Shown here piece after piece: positions 32,981-44,602 of a DNA stretch of 48,763 nucleotides (positions within the stretch are counted from its first letter, which is position 1; every line of letters starts with the position of its first letter). The translations under genes were made by a program, and so were the position numbers. The notes below the pieces were generated by a model, which worked only from the letters and a program-made list of their open reading frames with translations, searched no databases and had not been told where the DNA came from. The DNA comes from an uncultured Oscillospiraceae bacterium (lineage in GTDB: Bacteria; Bacillota; Clostridia; Oscillospirales; Oscillospiraceae). Location of the stretch: NCBI GenBank assembly GCA_947625355.1, contig CANQOA010000012.1, positions 1 through 48,763 of the forward strand. The letters are read 5' to 3'.

Positions 32981-34177
32981 ATGAAAAAAGTCATATGGCT
33001 CCTGCTGGCCGCGATCCTTCTGGCCGCTTTTCCCGCGGCCGCCCTTGCCGACGGAGACGGCTGGCGGTGGGACGGCGCGTGGTACTATGACCGGGACGGC
33101 GAGACGCTGACCGGTTTTCTCACCGAGGACGGCGCGCTGTATTATCTGGACCCCGCCCAGGGCGGCGCTATGGCCTCCGGCTGGAAGCGGATCGACGGCG
33201 ACTGGTACTGGTTCGGCGGCAGCGGGAAAGCGCTCGAGCGCTGGAACCGGTATGAAAACGAGCTCTATTACCTGGACCCGGACACCCACATCATGGCCAC
33301 GGGCCTGCGCGTCATCGGGGACGCCGTCTTTTATTTCGACGAGGGCGGGGCCATGGCCTCCGGCTGGCGGCTGCTGGACGGCCAATGGCACTATTTCACG
33401 GCCGGCGGCGCCATGGCGCGCGGCGGCTGGCTGCAGATCGACGGCGGCTGGTACTGGTTCGGCGAGGACGGCGTCATGGCCGCCGACACCACGGTGGATG
33501 GATATTATGTAAACAAAGACGGCCTTTGGACAGAGCCCGATCCCGTAGGCGAGGGGCCGTCGCCCCGCGCCCACGCGGACTGGGCCGCCTCGCTGGAGCA
33601 GGCGCGGCAATGCTCCCAGCTGCTGATCGTGGCCGCCGAGGGCCAGCGGGCCGCAGTCTCTTTCCACACCAAGGACGACGACGGGCACTGGCGCGAGCGG
33701 TTTTCCGTGAAGGGCTGGATCGGCGCCAACGGTCTGGGCAAGCAGGTGGCCGGCGACAAAAAAACGCCGGTAGGCGTCTATCGGTTCACCCAGGCGTTCG
33801 GCCTTCTCCCCGACCCCGGCAGCGCCCTCCCTTACACCCAGGCGGACGACACCTGCTGGTGGGTCGGCGACGACACCTCGCCCTATTATAACCAGTTCGT
33901 CTCCACCCGCGACGTGACGCTGGACTGGGATACCGCCGCCTCGGAGCGGATCGTGAACTATCCCACCGTTTACAACTACGTCCTGGCGCTGGACTATAAC
34001 GCCGACCGCGTCCCGGGCAAAGGCTCGGCCATCTTCGTCCACTGCGCCCGGGACCCCGGCCGACCTACCGGCGGCTGCGTGGCCATCCCGGAGGACGCCA
34101 TGCTCCAGCTGCTATCCTGTGCCGACGGCGGCTGCGCCGTCATCATCGACACGCCCACCGGCGTGCGCAACTACTGA
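32981..34177 (+). CDS. Secreted L,D-transpeptidase with N-terminal cell-wall-binding repeats
   Basis: 398 residues from the ATG at 32981, with a GGAGGGAGG site and a signal peptide (MKKVIWLLLAAILLAAF...AALADGD). Residues ~25-185 are aromatic wall-binding repeats (WYWFG, ALYYLD, GGAMASGW). The C-terminal ~200 residues resemble the YkuD/ErfK catalytic domain: KTPVGVYRFT, FVHCARDPGRPTGGC with the nucleophile Cys366 and its His. Such enzymes form 3-3 cross-links or attach proteins in peptidoglycan. Wall repeats ahead of the catalytic domain would hold it on the wall. The motif spacing is shorter than in classical YkuD, so activity is inferred. Confidence 0.85.
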   Translation: MKKVIWLLLAAILLAAFPAAALADGDGWRWDGAWYYDRDGETLTGFLTEDGALYYLDPAQGGAMASGWKRIDGDWYWFGGSGKALERWNRYENELYYLDPDTHIMATGLRVIGDAVFYFDEGGAMASGWRLLDGQWHYFTAGGAMARGGWLQIDGGWYWFGEDGVMAADTTVDGYYVNKDGLWTEPDPVGEGPSPRAHADWAASLEQARQCSQLLIVAAEGQRAAVSFHTKDDDGHWRERFSVKGWIGANGLGKQVAGDKKTPVGVYRFTQAFGLLPDPGSALPYTQADDTCWWVGDDTSPYYNQFVSTRDVTLDWDTAASERIVNYPTVYNYVLALDYNADRVPGKGSAIFVHCARDPGRPTGGCVAIPEDAMLQLLSCADGGCAVIIDTPTGVRNY

Positions 34178-34187
34178 GGCAAAAAAT

Positions 34188-34210
34188 GCCCCCTGCCAGC
34201 GGCAGGGGGC
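34188..34210. terminator. Bidirectional terminator
   Basis: Perfect 10-bp stem (34188-34197 with 34201-34210), AGC loop, A-run on one side and a T-rich stretch on the other, between convergent genes. Confidence 0.85.
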
Positions 34211-34224
34211 GATTTCTCTCTCGG

Positions 34225-35766
34225 TCAGCTCAGCTTCAGATCCAGCCAGCCGGACACGTCGGGGGCGCCCTCCCCCGCGGCGAGGGTGGCGCCGTTGGCG
34301 GTCACGGCCACGGCAAAGCCGCCGCCGGCGGCGATGGCCGAGACATCCGTCCACGCGCTCACATCCGGGGCCTCCCCGGCGGTCAGCACGGTCCCGTCGG
34401 CCTTCAGAGCCAAGGCAAAGCCGTCGCCCGCCGCGATGGCCACGATGTCGGTCCACGCACTCACGTCCGGGGCCTCCTCCCCGGCGGCCAGCACGGTCCC
34501 GTCGGCCTTCAGCCCCAGGGCCCAGGTGCCCGCCGCGATGGCCGTCACGTCGGACCAATCGCTCACGTCGGGAGCGGCCTCTCCGGCGGCCAGCGCCGTG
34601 CCGTCGGCCGCGAGGCCCAAGGCATAGTCCTTACCCGCCGCGATGGCCGTCACGTCCGTCCACCCGCTCACATCGGGGGCGGTCTCCCCCGCCGCCAGCA
34701 CGGTCCCATCCGCCGCAAGGCCCAAGGTCGTGCCCCCGCCCGAAGCGATGGCCGTGATGCCGGTCCACGCGCTCACGTCCGGGGCCTCTTCCCCGGCGGT
34801 CAGCACCACGCCCTCGCCGGTCAGCGCCGCCATGTGGCTGGCGCCCACCGCCAGGTCGGTCACATCCGCCCACAGGCTGGTGTCCAGCGGCCACTGCTGC
34901 ACGGCCCCGATGGCGGCGGTGCCGTCCGTCAGCACGGCGGCCACGCCGGCAGGTCCCACCGCCAGCACCGGCCGGGGCGCCTGGGACCACAGGGCCATGG
35001 CCCGGTCATGGGCGTCGGCATACTCGCCCAGCGCGTAAAAGCTGATGGCGGCCGCCGCGGTGCGGCCCTCACCGGCCAGATCCCAGGCGGCGGAATACAG
35101 GGCCATAGGCACCCGCTGGGCGCTGTCGGCATAGCCCTCCAGGGCCTCGTACGCCTCCGCCGCGGCCAGGTGATCCCCGGCGGCGAACAGCTCCGCCGCC
35201 TCGGCATAGCCGGCGGCCTTTTCCATCTCGGACTTGGCCGTCCGGGCGGCCTCCGCCTGGGCTGGGCTGTCCTCATACTCGCCCAGCGCCTCGAAGGCCT
35301 CGATGGCCGCGTCATATTCTCCGCTGATCAGCAGCGTCCGGGCCGCCGCATAGGCCTCTGCGGTCTGCTCGGCCAGCTTCTGCCGGGCCGCCTCCGCCTG
35401 GGCGGCGCTGTCCTCATACTCGCCCAGCGCCTCGAAGGCCTCCGCCGCGTCGACGTAGGCCCCGCTGTCCATCAGCTCCGCCGCCGCCTGGTATGCCGCG
35501 CGGTTGGCCGCCTCGATCTGGGTCAGCCGGGCCGCCTCCGCCTGCTCAGCGCTGTCCTTATACGCGCCCAGGTCCTCGAAGGCGGCGATGGCGCCGTCAT
35601 AATCCCCCGCCGCCAGCATCTGCTCGGCCGCGGCATAAGCCCGCCCGGGGAGGACCACCTTCACTGCCACTGCCGCCGCGATCACGGCGATCACGAGCAG
35701 CACCGCGATCACGATAGGCGCCTTGCTCTTCTTTTTCTTTTCCTGCACCTGCTGTTCCTGTTCCAT
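34225..35766 (-). CDS. Membrane-anchored protein with TPR-like helical repeats and RCC1-like propeller repeats
   Basis: 513 residues. A basic N-terminus (KKKKSK) and one membrane segment (~17-38) give a signal-anchor. Next are about five ~37-residue helical repeats (AAxxLxxxGDYDxAIxAFExLGxYxDS), similar to the TPR-like repeats of other Clostridia membrane proteins. The second half has about seven short repeats (APDVSxWTDVTAIAAGxxxALxLxADGTVLAAG) resembling RCC1/regulator-of-chromosome-condensation blades, probably a beta-propeller outside the cell. Ala-rich and low in Cys. Function not recognised. It has its own promoter and ribosome site (TAGGAGG). Confidence 0.8.
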   Translation of the reverse strand: MEQEQQVQEKKKKSKAPIVIAVLLVIAVIAAAVAVKVVLPGRAYAAAEQMLAAGDYDGAIAAFEDLGAYKDSAEQAEAARLTQIEAANRAAYQAAAELMDSGAYVDAAEAFEALGEYEDSAAQAEAARQKLAEQTAEAYAAARTLLISGEYDAAIEAFEALGEYEDSPAQAEAARTAKSEMEKAAGYAEAAELFAAGDHLAAAEAYEALEGYADSAQRVPMALYSAAWDLAGEGRTAAAAISFYALGEYADAHDRAMALWSQAPRPVLAVGPAGVAAVLTDGTAAIGAVQQWPLDTSLWADVTDLAVGASHMAALTGEGVVLTAGEEAPDVSAWTGITAIASGGGTTLGLAADGTVLAAGETAPDVSGWTDVTAIAAGKDYALGLAADGTALAAGEAAPDVSDWSDVTAIAAGTWALGLKADGTVLAAGEEAPDVSAWTDIVAIAAGDGFALALKADGTVLTAGEAPDVSAWTDVSAIAAGGGFAVAVTANGATLAAGEGAPDVSGWLDLKLS

Positions 35767-35818
35767 AGTTTCCTCCTAAACATGCTGATAACCGGACAGA
35801 TGAACCTCTTATGCCACG

Positions 35819-35847
35819 ATTATGACGGACTTTCGGCCGATTGTCAA
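35819..35847 (-). promoter_or_regulatory. Promoter of the TPR/RCC1 repeat gene
   Basis: On the minus strand: TTGACA (35847-35842), 17-bp spacer, CATAAT (35824-35819). Confidence 0.8.
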
Positions 35848-35884
35848 GGCCGCCGGCCCATATCCGCCCGCCGCCAGGACAAAA

Positions 35885-35910
35885 CACGCCCCCGGATGAC
35901 CGGGGGCGTG
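35885..35910 (-). terminator. Terminator of nifJ
   Basis: 11-bp GC stem (35885-35895 with 35900-35910), 4-nt loop, followed by TTTT on the minus strand. Confidence 0.85.
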
Positions 35911-35924
35911 GCGCTGTGATAAGG

Positions 35925-39485
<3,561 letters not shown>

Positions 39486-39562
39486 AAGGCGCATCTCCTT
39501 TATGTAATAAATTTTTCAAGCCATATCGACAGGACAAGACGCTGCGCGCCTTGCCATTTGGC

Positions 39563-39591
39563 ATTATAGCATAAACCACCCCTCTTGAGAA
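39563..39591 (-). promoter_or_regulatory. Promoter of nifJ
   Basis: On the minus strand: TTCTCA (39591-39586), 17-bp spacer, TATAAT (39568-39563). Confidence 0.65.
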
Positions 39592-39611
39592 GTCTTTTTT
39601 CTTTCATATTC

Positions 39612-39660
39612 CAGCATATCGAGGGGGAATTTTTCGCTTGTTTCTCCGCCGGATATGCTG
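39612..39660. promoter_or_regulatory. Long-spaced inverted repeat in the nifJ/asp23 divergent region
   Basis: CAGCATATC (39612-39620) and its exact complement GATATGCTG (39652-39660), centres 40 bp apart. The right arm fills the spacer immediately before the asp23 -10; the left arm lies upstream of the nifJ -35. It could bind a dimeric or looping regulator. Confidence 0.45.
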
Positions 39661-39666
39661 TATAAT
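39638..39666 (+). promoter_or_regulatory. Promoter of asp23-yloV
   Basis: TTGTTT (39638-39643), 17-bp spacer, TATAAT (39661-39666). Confidence 0.75.
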
Positions 39667-39724
39667 AGAAATAGCGTATAATTTTGTAAGGCAAACGCGA
39701 TCAGATCATAAGGGGGTCACTGAA

Positions 39725-40078
39725 TTGGTCAGAAAAGCCGGCGAAAATGGCGTCATCGAGATCACCAACGACGTATTCATGAGCATCGTGGGCGACGCCG
39801 CCTCCAGTTGCTTCGGCGTGAAGGGCATGGCCAGCCGCTCCAAGGACAGCGGCGTGTGGCAGCTGCTGCGCCGGGAATCCATGTCCAAGGGCGTGAACGT
39901 GCGCTTCGAGGAGGACAACTCTCTGGTCGTGGATCTGCATATCGTGGTGGACCACGGGGTAAATTTGTCCGCCCTCTCCGAGAGCATCATCGCCGAGGTG
40001 GGCTACAAGGTCACCGCCGCCACCGGCGTGCCCGTGAACCAGGTGAACGTGTTCGTGGATTCCATGAATATGGACTGA
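39725..40078 (+). CDS. Asp23/Gls24 family envelope stress protein
   Basis: 117 residues from a TTG start at 39725, eight bases after AGGGGG; upstream in-frame codons fall at or before the promoter. The Asp23 pattern is clear: GVIEITNDVFMSIVGDAASSCFGVKGMA, VNVRFEEDNSLVVDLHIVVDHGVNL and GYKVTAATGVPVNQVNVFVDSM. In Staphylococcus, Asp23 lines the membrane and affects wall stress responses. As in many Firmicutes it precedes yloV, with which it is surely cotranscribed (26-bp gap). Confidence 0.9.
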   Translation: MVRKAGENGVIEITNDVFMSIVGDAASSCFGVKGMASRSKDSGVWQLLRRESMSKGVNVRFEEDNSLVVDLHIVVDHGVNLSALSESIIAEVGYKVTAATGVPVNQVNVFVDSMNMD

Positions 40079-40104
40079 CAAAAGTCGGATAGAGGTAATT
40101 GACT

Positions 40105-41760
40105 TTGAGAGAGTTTATAGACGGCGCCGCGCTGCGGGACATGATCCTGTGTGCCTACGACGCCCTTGAAGCGAACGAGCAGGCCATCAACGAGCTGAAC
40201 GTGTTCCCCGTCCCCGACGGGGACACCGGCGCCAACATGCGCCTGACCCTCGGCTCCGCCGCCACGGACCTGCGCCAGAAGCCCGCCACCACCGTGACGG
40301 ACACCGCCGCCCGCGCGGCCAGCGCCCTGCTCCGGGGCGCCCGGGGCAACTCCGGCGTGATCCTCTCGCTGCTGTTCCGGGGCCTGTCCAAGGGGCTGAA
40401 GGGCCTGGAGACCGCCACGGCGGAGGAATACGCCAAGGCCATGACCGCCGGCGTGGAGGCGGCTTACAAGGCGGTCATGAAGCCCGCCGAGGGCACCATC
40501 CTCACCGTCAGCCGCCTGGCGGCGGACGGCGCCGTGGCCAAGGCCAAACAGTCCTCCTCCTTCGAGGAGATGATCGCCGCCGCCCTGGAGGGCGCCAAGG
40601 CGTCCCTGGCCGAGACGGTGGAGCTGAACCCGGTGCTGAAAAAGGCCGGGGTAGTGGACGCCGGCGGCTACGGCTACGTGCTGATGCTGGAGGCCATGCT
40701 GGGCTGGCTGGAGGGCCGGGTGACGGTGAGCCAGGCCCCCGGCGCGGCCAAGGCCAAGGCGGATTTCGCCGCCATTGCCGACGAGGACATCAAGTATACT
40801 TACTGCACCGAGTTCATCGTCCGCAAGGCCAACAAAAAGAGCGTGGACCTGCTGCGGGCCTATCTGGGCAACATCGGCGACAGCATCGTGCTGGTGGACG
40901 AGGACGACATCATCAAGGTCCACGTGCACACCAACGTGCCCGGCAAGGTGCTGACCCAGGCCCTCTCCTACGGCGCGCTGATCACCGTGAAGATCGAGAA
41001 CATGCGCGAGCAGCACACCTCTCTGGAGGAGAAGCAGGCCGCTCCCGCCCCGGAGGCGGAGCCGGAGGATCCCCACGCCATCCCGGACCCGGTACCGGCG
41101 GAGAAGGCCGTGGGGACGGTATGCGTATGCGCCGGCGACGGGCTGGAGGAGCTGTTCCGCCAGCTGGGCGCGGACGGCATCGTCTCCGGCGGCCAGACCA
41201 TGAACCCGGCCACCGAGGACATCCTCCGGGCCGTGAACCTGACCCCGGCGGAGACCGTGTTCGTGTTCCCCAACAACAAGAACATCATCATGGCCGCCGA
41301 GCAGTGCGTCCCCATGACCACCAAAAAGGTGATCGTGATCCCCTCCCGCACCGTCTGCCAGGGCATCAGCGCCATGATGCGCCTGAGCCCCGACATGTCC
41401 GCCCAGGACCTGGAGGCCGACTTCAACGACGCGCTGGGCACGGTGCACACCATCCAGATCACCTATGCCGCCCGGGACTCCCAGTTCGACGGCTACGACA
41501 TCCACGCCGGCGAATATCTGACGCTGATGGACGGCAAACTGGTGGGCTCCTTCGCCGACACCGGCGCGCTGGTCTCCGGCCTGGACCCCGCCATCGCGGA
41601 CCTCTCCCCGGAATTCGTCACCGTCTACTACGGCCAGGACGTGACCGAGGCCGACGCGGAGCGCTTCTCCAGCTCCCTGGCCGACAAGCTGCCGGACGCC
41701 GAGACCAGCCTCATCCGGGGCGGCCAGCCGGTATACTACTATATGATCTCCGTCGAATGA
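40105..41760 (+). CDS. DAK2-domain protein YloV (FakA-like fatty acid kinase)
   Basis: 551 residues. The N-terminal DAK2 nucleotide-binding domain contains LNVFPVPDGDTGANM and ARGNSGVILS, and a long C-terminal DegV-like-associated region follows (KVHVHTNVPG; VFVFPNNKNIIMAAEQ). FakA homologues phosphorylate fatty acids held by a FakB (DegV) partner, which is not encoded here. The start is a TTG at 40105 spaced eight bases from AGAGGT; an in-frame TTG at 40099 is also possible. It ends at a strong terminator. Confidence 0.88.
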   Translation: MREFIDGAALRDMILCAYDALEANEQAINELNVFPVPDGDTGANMRLTLGSAATDLRQKPATTVTDTAARAASALLRGARGNSGVILSLLFRGLSKGLKGLETATAEEYAKAMTAGVEAAYKAVMKPAEGTILTVSRLAADGAVAKAKQSSSFEEMIAAALEGAKASLAETVELNPVLKKAGVVDAGGYGYVLMLEAMLGWLEGRVTVSQAPGAAKAKADFAAIADEDIKYTYCTEFIVRKANKKSVDLLRAYLGNIGDSIVLVDEDDIIKVHVHTNVPGKVLTQALSYGALITVKIENMREQHTSLEEKQAAPAPEAEPEDPHAIPDPVPAEKAVGTVCVCAGDGLEELFRQLGADGIVSGGQTMNPATEDILRAVNLTPAETVFVFPNNKNIIMAAEQCVPMTTKKVIVIPSRTVCQGISAMMRLSPDMSAQDLEADFNDALGTVHTIQITYAARDSQFDGYDIHAGEYLTLMDGKLVGSFADTGALVSGLDPAIADLSPEFVTVYYGQDVTEADAERFSSSLADKLPDAETSLIRGGQPVYYYMISVE

Positions 41761-41775
41761 CCGACGAACATACGA

Positions 41776-41803
41776 CACGGGCGCGGCAAATGCCGCGCCC
41801 GTG
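41776..41803. terminator. Bidirectional terminator
   Basis: 13-bp perfect stem (41776-41788 with 41791-41803), then a T-run on the plus strand, between convergent yloV and the beta-propeller gene. Confidence 0.88.
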
Positions 41804-41818
41804 ATATTTTTTTGCCGG

Positions 41819-43528
41819 TCAGTCCAGCGTGATGCCGAAGATGTTCTGGCCGCGGGTGCCGATGACCACGGTATTGTTCCAGACGATGGGCGTGGCCTCC
41901 ACGGTGCAGTTGAAGTCGAACTCGTCCAAGAGGTCCCCTGTCTTGCCGTTGAACAGGTGGAGCTTTCCCTGGATGGCGCTGGCATACAGCACATAGCCGT
42001 TGCCGTCGGTATCGTAGAAGCACACCGGCGTGGACCAGGAATAGCTGCTGGAGGTGTAGGTCCAGAGCTCCTCGCCGGTCTGGCTGTCCAGCGCCACCAG
42101 CATGCCGTTCTCCCCGCCGGGGCACCGGGCCACCGAGGCGTACACGATCCCCTCCAGCGGGCCCGTGCCCAGGGACAGGGACCCCTGCACGCCGCCGGAC
42201 AGGTCCGCCACCGAGTAGCAGTCATAGGAGTGGTGCCAGACCTCCTTGCCGGTGACGGCGTCGATCTTCCAGATCGGGATCTCCACCGCCCCGTAGCCGC
42301 GCCAGCCCAAATGGTAGGAGGTGCTCATATAGATATAGGGATGCCCGGTGTCGTCCACCTCCAGCACGCCGGTGCAGTTGGTATCGTCCAGGCAGTCAAA
42401 GACCCATTCGATCTCCAGGGTGTTCAGGTCGATGCACAGGAAGCTGGCGCCGTTGTCCGCGATGAACAGGTGCCCCCGCCAGGCGATGGCGCTGTCCTCC
42501 ATGCCGTAGTAGAACTTCGCGCCGGTGGTGGACCGGTAGGAGAAGCGCACCACCTCCGGGTCGACGGAGATGGTCCCCGCCGCCGGATCATAGGCGGTGT
42601 TCAGGTCGATGATATACAGCACCCCGTTCTCGCCGGGGTAGATGAGCTGGTCGGTCTCCGCGTCCACCAGGGGCGCGCTGTCCCAGGCGGTCCAGGCCCG
42701 GGGGGCGAACTTGTCGCCGTTGCCCACGGTGAACAGCACCTCTCCGTCCAGCAGGCTCACCACCATGATCCGGGGCGTGCCGTCGCCCTGGACGCCGCCG
42801 CCCAGATACATCAGCGGGTAGCCCCGGGGATCCAGGGAGCCCGCTCCCTTGAAGGGATAGCCCAGATACAGCGAGTCACGGGTGGATTCGCCGGTCTCCA
42901 GGTCCAGGAAGTAGACCCGCCCGGCCAGGGTGGCGTAGATGACCTCCACCAGGTCGTCCTTCTGCTTGGCCCACTCATACATATCCATATGGGCCTTGAC
43001 CTCCGCGGGCCAGACCATGGCCAGGGGCTGGCCGGTCCAGCCGCTGCCGCCCCAGCCAGCCATGGCGCCGATGGGCACGGACCAGTACTCCCCGAACTTG
43101 GCCGCGTTCAGCTGGGCGGTGCCGTAAGCGGAGGTGTTGCGGAAGTTGTTGCCCCGGAAGGTGACGATGCCGGTCATATCGGTATAGTCCTCCGGGCCGC
43201 CGAAGTCCATGATGTGGTCCGCGTCGGCCTTGTAGGAGTCCACGATCTCATCGCCCACCTTGATGGACGTCTCGGTGATGGTGGGCTGCTGGGAGAACTG
43301 GGGCTCAAAGTCCGGCCAGGGCGTCGGCTCCGGGGTCGCGGTGGGCACGGGGGTGGAGTGGGGGGTGCGCTCCGTCTCCTCCGGCTGCTCCTCCCGGTCC
43401 GCCGAGGCGAGCCCCGCGGGCAGAGCCGCGCCGCCTTCCCGCACCGCGCGGATCAGCAGTCCCAGGCATACCAGCAGCGCGACCAGCACGCAGCACTCCA
43501 CGGCCTTCACGATGGTTTTCTGTTTCAA
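41819..43528 (-). CDS. Membrane-anchored PQQ-binding-like beta-propeller protein
   Basis: 569 residues. It starts with TTG at 43528 (GAAGGG ribosome site), then an N-terminal signal-anchor (~8-27) and a Pro/Thr-rich linker (HSTPVPTATPEPTPWP). The remainder is built of PQQ-like propeller blades with repeated VYFLDLETGES, LFIADNGASFLCIDLNT, MLVALDSQTGEELWTYTS and LHLFNGKTGDLLDEF units. Such proteins are extracellular scaffolds or ligand binders; no catalytic residues are recognised. Downstream of the rhomboid-fold gene by 53 bases without a terminator, so the two form an operon. Confidence 0.82.
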   Translation of the reverse strand: MKQKTIVKAVECCVLVALLVCLGLLIRAVREGGAALPAGLASADREEQPEETERTPHSTPVPTATPEPTPWPDFEPQFSQQPTITETSIKVGDEIVDSYKADADHIMDFGGPEDYTDMTGIVTFRGNNFRNTSAYGTAQLNAAKFGEYWSVPIGAMAGWGGSGWTGQPLAMVWPAEVKAHMDMYEWAKQKDDLVEVIYATLAGRVYFLDLETGESTRDSLYLGYPFKGAGSLDPRGYPLMYLGGGVQGDGTPRIMVVSLLDGEVLFTVGNGDKFAPRAWTAWDSAPLVDAETDQLIYPGENGVLYIIDLNTAYDPAAGTISVDPEVVRFSYRSTTGAKFYYGMEDSAIAWRGHLFIADNGASFLCIDLNTLEIEWVFDCLDDTNCTGVLEVDDTGHPYIYMSTSYHLGWRGYGAVEIPIWKIDAVTGKEVWHHSYDCYSVADLSGGVQGSLSLGTGPLEGIVYASVARCPGGENGMLVALDSQTGEELWTYTSSSYSWSTPVCFYDTDGNGYVLYASAIQGKLHLFNGKTGDLLDEFDFNCTVEATPIVWNNTVVIGTRGQNIFGITLD

Positions 43529-43581
43529 GCTTGATCCCTTCGTTTCTTATCCCCTGTCGGCGTCCGCCGCCGCGACGGGGT

Positions 43582-44454
43582 TCATTCCGTAAAGTGGATA
43601 TGGTCGTTGATGTGATCGATGCAGAAGCAATGATAGCCCACGCAGCGGCTGCAGTACCGGAACTCCAGATCGGGATAGTCCCGGTCCGTCCGGCCGCAGA
43701 CGGCGCATTTGCGGGTATAGCCCTGGGCCTTCTGCTGGGCCTGGGCCTTTTGGGCGGCCTGCTTGAACTGGATGGTCCGCACCCGCTGCTTCGTCCGCCG
43801 GCGCATGCTGGACGGGCGGAAAAAGTCGAACAGCCAGTCCCCGCAGAACAGCAGATAGTTGCCCACCGCCACGACGGGCACCAGCGCCAAGCCCACGCTG
43901 CCGGCCATCAGATACTGGAGCACGGACACGCCGAACATCACCGCGTCCAGCCAGGCCAGCCACTTGATCTTGACGGGGATGAAGAAGAACAGCAGCACCC
44001 GCTGGTCCGGCCACAGGGTGGCGAAGGCGAAAAACAGCGACAGGTTCAGATAGGCGGAGCTGACCAGCACCCGCATCCCGCTGATCCAGTAGTAGACGAG
44101 CGCATACAGCGCCGTCATCACCATGCCGCTCAGGTAGTAGATGGTGAACCGGCCGGCCCCCCATGCGTTCTCCAGACTGGAGCCGATGAAGTAGTAAAAG
44201 TACAGCGCGACGGCGAACCACAGGATCGAGCTGGAATCCGGCATCAGCGCGAAGGTGACGAGGCGCCACACCTGCCCGCGGCAGAACATGGCCGGATCAA
44301 AGTACAGCAGATATTCCAGCGTTCCGGTGGTGTCCATCCTGCAGAACAGCCAGACGATGATCTTCCCGATGACGATGAACAGCATCATCCTCGGTATGCC
44401 GAACCGGGGATGGTCCATGCAGAACCGGTCGATCTTTCGATTCAGGGACCTCAA
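43582..44454 (-). CDS. Rhomboid-fold membrane protein with C-terminal zinc finger, probably not a protease
   Basis: 290 residues from a TTG start at 44454 with GAGAGGTGATA upstream; the in-frame GTG at 44502 lies inside the -35 region. Six or so membrane segments and the LENAWGAGRFTIYYLSG stretch resemble rhomboid/Derlin proteins. The catalytic GxSG serine motif and the partner His are not seen, so it is probably a pseudo-protease. The C-terminus carries CAVCGRTDRD...YCSRCVGYHCFC..H, a treble-type zinc finger. Function unknown; a chaperone or substrate-binding role would be inference. Confidence 0.72.
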   Translation of the reverse strand: MRSLNRKIDRFCMDHPRFGIPRMMLFIVIGKIIVWLFCRMDTTGTLEYLLYFDPAMFCRGQVWRLVTFALMPDSSSILWFAVALYFYYFIGSSLENAWGAGRFTIYYLSGMVMTALYALVYYWISGMRVLVSSAYLNLSLFFAFATLWPDQRVLLFFFIPVKIKWLAWLDAVMFGVSVLQYLMAGSVGLALVPVVAVGNYLLFCGDWLFDFFRPSSMRRRTKQRVRTIQFKQAAQKAQAQQKAQGYTRKCAVCGRTDRDYPDLEFRYCSRCVGYHCFCIDHINDHIHFTE

Positions 44455-44472
44455 GTATATCACCTCTCTCCA

Positions 44473-44501
44473 ATCATACCCTCTTTTGGCGCCAAAGTCC
44501 A
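44473..44501 (-). promoter_or_regulatory. Promoter of the rhomboid-fold/propeller operon
   Basis: On the minus strand: TGGACT (44501-44496), 17-bp spacer, TATGAT (44478-44473). It implies a very short leader before the TTG start. Confidence 0.55.
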
Positions 44502-44564
44502 CACAAATTTGCCGCGGAGCCCCGTATCCGCGCCGCTTTTTTCCCGAAAGGACGATTTTCTCCC

Positions 44565-44593
44565 TTTTAAAACGCGGTGCTTTGTGTTATAGT
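44565..44593 (+). promoter_or_regulatory. Promoter of rlmB
   Basis: TTTTAA (44565-44570), 17-bp spacer, TATAGT (44588-44593). The predicted start (~44600) nearly coincides with the first ATG (44603), suggesting a leaderless or near-leaderless mRNA. Confidence 0.5.
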
Positions 44594-44602
44594 ACATGCT
44601 GT

